Assembly (NCBI RefSeq): GCF_019973615.1
Contig: NZ_AP024238.1
Coordinates: forward strand, 3,245,989 to 3,309,988
Direction of reading: 5' to 3'
DNA from: Rhodoferax lithotrophicus
GTDB taxonomy: Bacteria > Pseudomonadota > Gammaproteobacteria > Burkholderiales > Burkholderiaceae_C
DNA: 64,000 nucleotides
Each line of letters starts with the position of its first letter. The first letter of the stretch is position 1. The notes beneath the pieces were generated by a model. The model worked only from the letters and a program-made list of their open reading frames with translations. It ran no database searches and was not told the origin of the DNA. This document shows, piece after piece, positions 61,865 to 64,000 of this stretch. Both the position numbers and the translations under genes were made by a program.

Positions 61865-63136
61865 ATGCGGTTTCTGAAAGGCATCTATCTGGCAGTGGCG
61901 ATTTTGCTGCTGACCATTGGTGTGGGCCTGTACGCCGACCTGCGCAGCGAATCCATGCACGTTCAGCACCTGAGAATCCAGCTTGGGCTGGAGCGTATGG
62001 TGCGGCTCAACCAGTCGCTGACCAGTTCGATCACCTTGGCGGTGGTGGAAAAAAACAGCCTGCGCGCGGCCAGCTACGACACCTTGCAAAGCGAGCTTGA
62101 GGCCACCATGCAAGAGGTGCAGGCGCTGACCCAAGGCATGACGCTGGCGGGTGAAATCCTGTCACTGCGTGACCAGCAACACGGTTTACGCTCGTTCGAG
62201 AAACAGGCGTTTGAGCAGATACGCGCCCAGCGGTGGGATGCCGCTTTCCAGGCGTTGCTGGGGGGTGACTACGTCATGATGCTCAAGCTGTATGAAATCA
62301 ACAGCGAATCTGCCGTGGGGGCACTCAGTATCGAGCTGGCCAATAGTGCCCAGCAGCAAAACCAGTTGCGTCAGGCCACCTTGGTGTTGCGTTTGCTGGC
62401 CGTCGTGTTGTTGCTGTGGGTGGGCTGGCGTTACTCCCGGCGTTTGCAGGCCGAGCTGGCCGAGCAGATGCGCCTGCAAAGCGAAATTAGCGAATCCAAA
62501 AATGCGCTGGAAGCCACCGTTCTACAACGCACCGCCGAGCTTCAGGTGGCCAACCAGCAGTTGGAAACCCTCAGCACCACCGACGCGCTGACCGGCCTGG
62601 CCAACCGCCGCAGCTTTGACACGCACTGGGCCGAAGAATGGCAACGCTCCCTGCGCCAAGCCACGCCACTGGCAGTGATCATGCTCGACGTGGATCACTT
62701 CAAAGCCTACAACGACCACTACGGCCACCCGCAAGGTGATGCCTGCCTGCAACGCGTGGGGGAAATCCTGCGATCCTGCATCCGGCGTGCGGGTGAACTC
62801 GCAGCGCGTTATGGCGGTGAAGAATTTGTCGTGATCTTGCCAGGAGCCACCCCCCAACAGGCACTTGAGACGGCGTACAGCATCCTGGGGGCCATTCGTG
62901 CAGCGCGCATACCACACGTCGACTCCCCTACGGCCGACATCGTCACGCTCAGCCTGGGTGTTGCTGCGGCCTCACTCCATGCAACCGGCCAGCGCGAACA
63001 ACTGCTCAATACGGCCGACCTGGCCCTGTACCAGGCCAAGCACCAGGGGCGCAACCGCGTGGTGCTGATAGACCTTGACGAACCAGACACCGCCGTGGCC
63101 ATTGATCCTCAAAACGCCCAAGTCAGCGCCAAATAA
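61865..63136 (+). CDS. Membrane diguanylate cyclase paired with a periplasmic binding protein
   Basis: A 423-residue protein. Helix 1 (IYLAVAILLLTIGVGLYADL) and helix 2 (LRLLAVVLLLWVGWRY, near residue 190) flank a helical periplasmic domain of about 150 residues. A coiled coil and a GGDEF domain with intact ARYGGEEFVVILPG follow. The residue pattern at the inhibitory site is RAGE rather than RxxD, so product inhibition may be weak. It is 16 bases downstream of the binding-protein gene and its last 28 bases overlap the convergent outer-membrane gene. Confidence 0.9.
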   Translation: MRFLKGIYLAVAILLLTIGVGLYADLRSESMHVQHLRIQLGLERMVRLNQSLTSSITLAVVEKNSLRAASYDTLQSELEATMQEVQALTQGMTLAGEILSLRDQQHGLRSFEKQAFEQIRAQRWDAAFQALLGGDYVMMLKLYEINSESAVGALSIELANSAQQQNQLRQATLVLRLLAVVLLLWVGWRYSRRLQAELAEQMRLQSEISESKNALEATVLQRTAELQVANQQLETLSTTDALTGLANRRSFDTHWAEEWQRSLRQATPLAVIMLDVDHFKAYNDHYGHPQGDACLQRVGEILRSCIRRAGELAARYGGEEFVVILPGATPQQALETAYSILGAIRAARIPHVDSPTADIVTLSLGVAAASLHATGQREQLLNTADLALYQAKHQGRNRVVLIDLDEPDTAVAIDPQNAQVSAK

Positions 63137-64000
63137 GCCTGGCGGCTCGAAGGCAGCTGGGCCAGCACCGCCTGTGCCGGGCCGCCATACACCCGCAGGC
63201 CGCCCTGCACTTGCACCCGGTCGCCTTTCCACAGCAGCGCGGCCGTCAGCATGCGGCCACCATCCAACGGGTGGTAGAGCAAGTCCAACGAGGGTTGCCA
63301 GCCTTCGTGGTCCCAGCTCAGGCGCAGGTAGAGGTTGCGGCGTTGCAGGTTGGCCGCTGTCCCCAAGGCTTGCGCCTGCCAGGCCAGGTTGCCGGCCACC
63401 GCTGCGGCGGGTGCACCCCAACCTGCCAGACTGCTGAGTTGGCGGTTGCGCGCTGACCAGGTTTGCCACTGCGCATCGCTGGGTGCGCTGCCGTCCCACC
63501 AGGCCTCAGCCAGCAGGCTGAGCTGGCTCGCGTTCGTCCAGGTGCCCCCCAGCAGCAGTTGCGCGACATCGGGTTCACTGGCAGACTGCCACGGGTTGCT
63601 GGCCTGCAAGCCACTGACTGCGGGGCGCATGACCGTGCTGTCCACCCGCTCGGCATAACGCAGAGAGCTGTGCAGCTCCAGCTCATTTGTGGCCACCCAG
63701 GCCAAGGCTGCGCCCAGGCTGGTGCCGGTGTGGGCACCGATGCGGGCAAAGCCGTACCAGTCTGCCGCACCACTGCGCTGGTACAGCCGTGCTGCCAGCG
63801 CGGGTTCCTGTGCACCCAGCGTGTCCGATAAAGCGGTGGGGTTGACCCACACCAGAGACCAGGCGGTGTCGGTGATGAAATGCTCGGCCAGCAGCATAGG
63901 GCGGCCCTCGGGTGTGCTACTGACCAGCGTGCGGCGCACCTCCTGCTGCACCATGTCGTTGGGGCGGTAGCCGTAGCCTACGTCCCAGCTCACAATCTTT
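63109..64000 (-). CDS. Probable outer-membrane beta-barrel protein, C-terminal part (cut by window edge)
   Basis: The frame is open to the right edge (KIVSWDVGYGYRPNDMVQQE), so the start lies outside; about 296 residues are visible. The sequence alternates aromatic and polar residues, with many W/Y in short strands (WYGFARIGAHTG, LYLRLSWDHEGW), and ends in LALTWAF with a terminal phenylalanine, as in barrels inserted by Bam. I do not recognise the family. Its stop codon lies 28 bases inside the end of the convergent diguanylate cyclase gene. Confidence 0.65.
   Translation of the reverse strand, partial: KIVSWDVGYGYRPNDMVQQEVRRTLVSSTPEGRPMLLAEHFITDTAWSLVWVNPTALSDTLGAQEPALAARLYQRSGAADWYGFARIGAHTGTSLGAALAWVATNELELHSSLRYAERVDSTVMRPAVSGLQASNPWQSASEPDVAQLLLGGTWTNASQLSLLAEAWWDGSAPSDAQWQTWSARNRQLSSLAGWGAPAAAVAGNLAWQAQALGTAANLQRRNLYLRLSWDHEGWQPSLDLLYHPLDGGRMLTAALLWKGDRVQVQGGLRVYGGPAQAVLAQLPSSRQAYLALTWAF

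Overview
The window looks like a chromosomal segment of a Comamonadaceae betaproteobacterium, probably close to Rhodoferax or Polaromonas. This rests on protein flavour (UrtABCDE, NasT/NrtABC/NirBD/NasA, a porin, Anbu, several GGDEF/EAL proteins), a moderately high GC content, dense opposite-strand shadow frames, and a short palindromic repeat of a kind I associate with this family. No rRNA, tRNA, CRISPR array, prophage or intact insertion sequence was seen.

Layout. 1-2301: end of a bestrophin-like channel and an acetate/succinate CoA-transferase. 2676-8923 (+): urea ABC transporter urtABCDE, with a 543-bp long inverted repeat between urtD and urtE. 8932-14483 (-): diguanylate cyclase, GNAT acetyltransferase, CapA-like phosphoesterase, small secreted protein, DUF2628-SPOR protein and membrane metallophosphoesterase. 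14599-18547 (-): acyl-CoA ligase, thiolase and acyl-CoA dehydrogenase, divergent from an AraC-type regulator. 19965-39234 (-): a continuous nitrogen-acquisition block. In transcription order it reads NitT/TauT-type ABC transporter, porin, amt, small protein, ureD, nasT, nrtABC, a GAF protein, nirB, a secreted PilJ-domain protein, nirD, nasA and cobA. 39320-64000: signalling and maintenance genes, namely two PAS-GGDEF-EAL proteins, a lipoprotein, mutS, a PilZ protein, Anbu, a hydrolase, an orphan histidine kinase, uppP, a LytS/LytR pair, a YedY-like protein, chrA, a 2OG-Fe(II) oxygenase, an ABC-type binding protein paired with a diguanylate cyclase, and a partial outer-membrane protein.

How it works together. 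The nitrogen block imports ammonium and nitrate, probably another small N compound, and (from urt) urea. Nitrate is reduced to nitrite (NasA) and then to ammonium (NirBD), and CobA supplies the siroheme precursor. Four good sigma-54 promoters (before nrtA, amt, the porin and the ABC binding protein) and an NtrC-like site place the block under nitrogen control. The nrtA leader has two AxxGxx hexaloop hairpins, the second overlapping an intrinsic terminator: the architecture recognised by the ANTAR antiterminator NasT, encoded just upstream.

The most unusual signal is a 37-bp palindromic repeat (consensus ATAGCTNCTNGCGC-N9-AAGCGCTAGAGGCC) seen 14 times. Eight copies lie in frame inside coding regions (nasA, nrtB, mutS twice, lytS, lytR, chrA twice), resembling the protein-coding palindromic elements known from Rickettsia.
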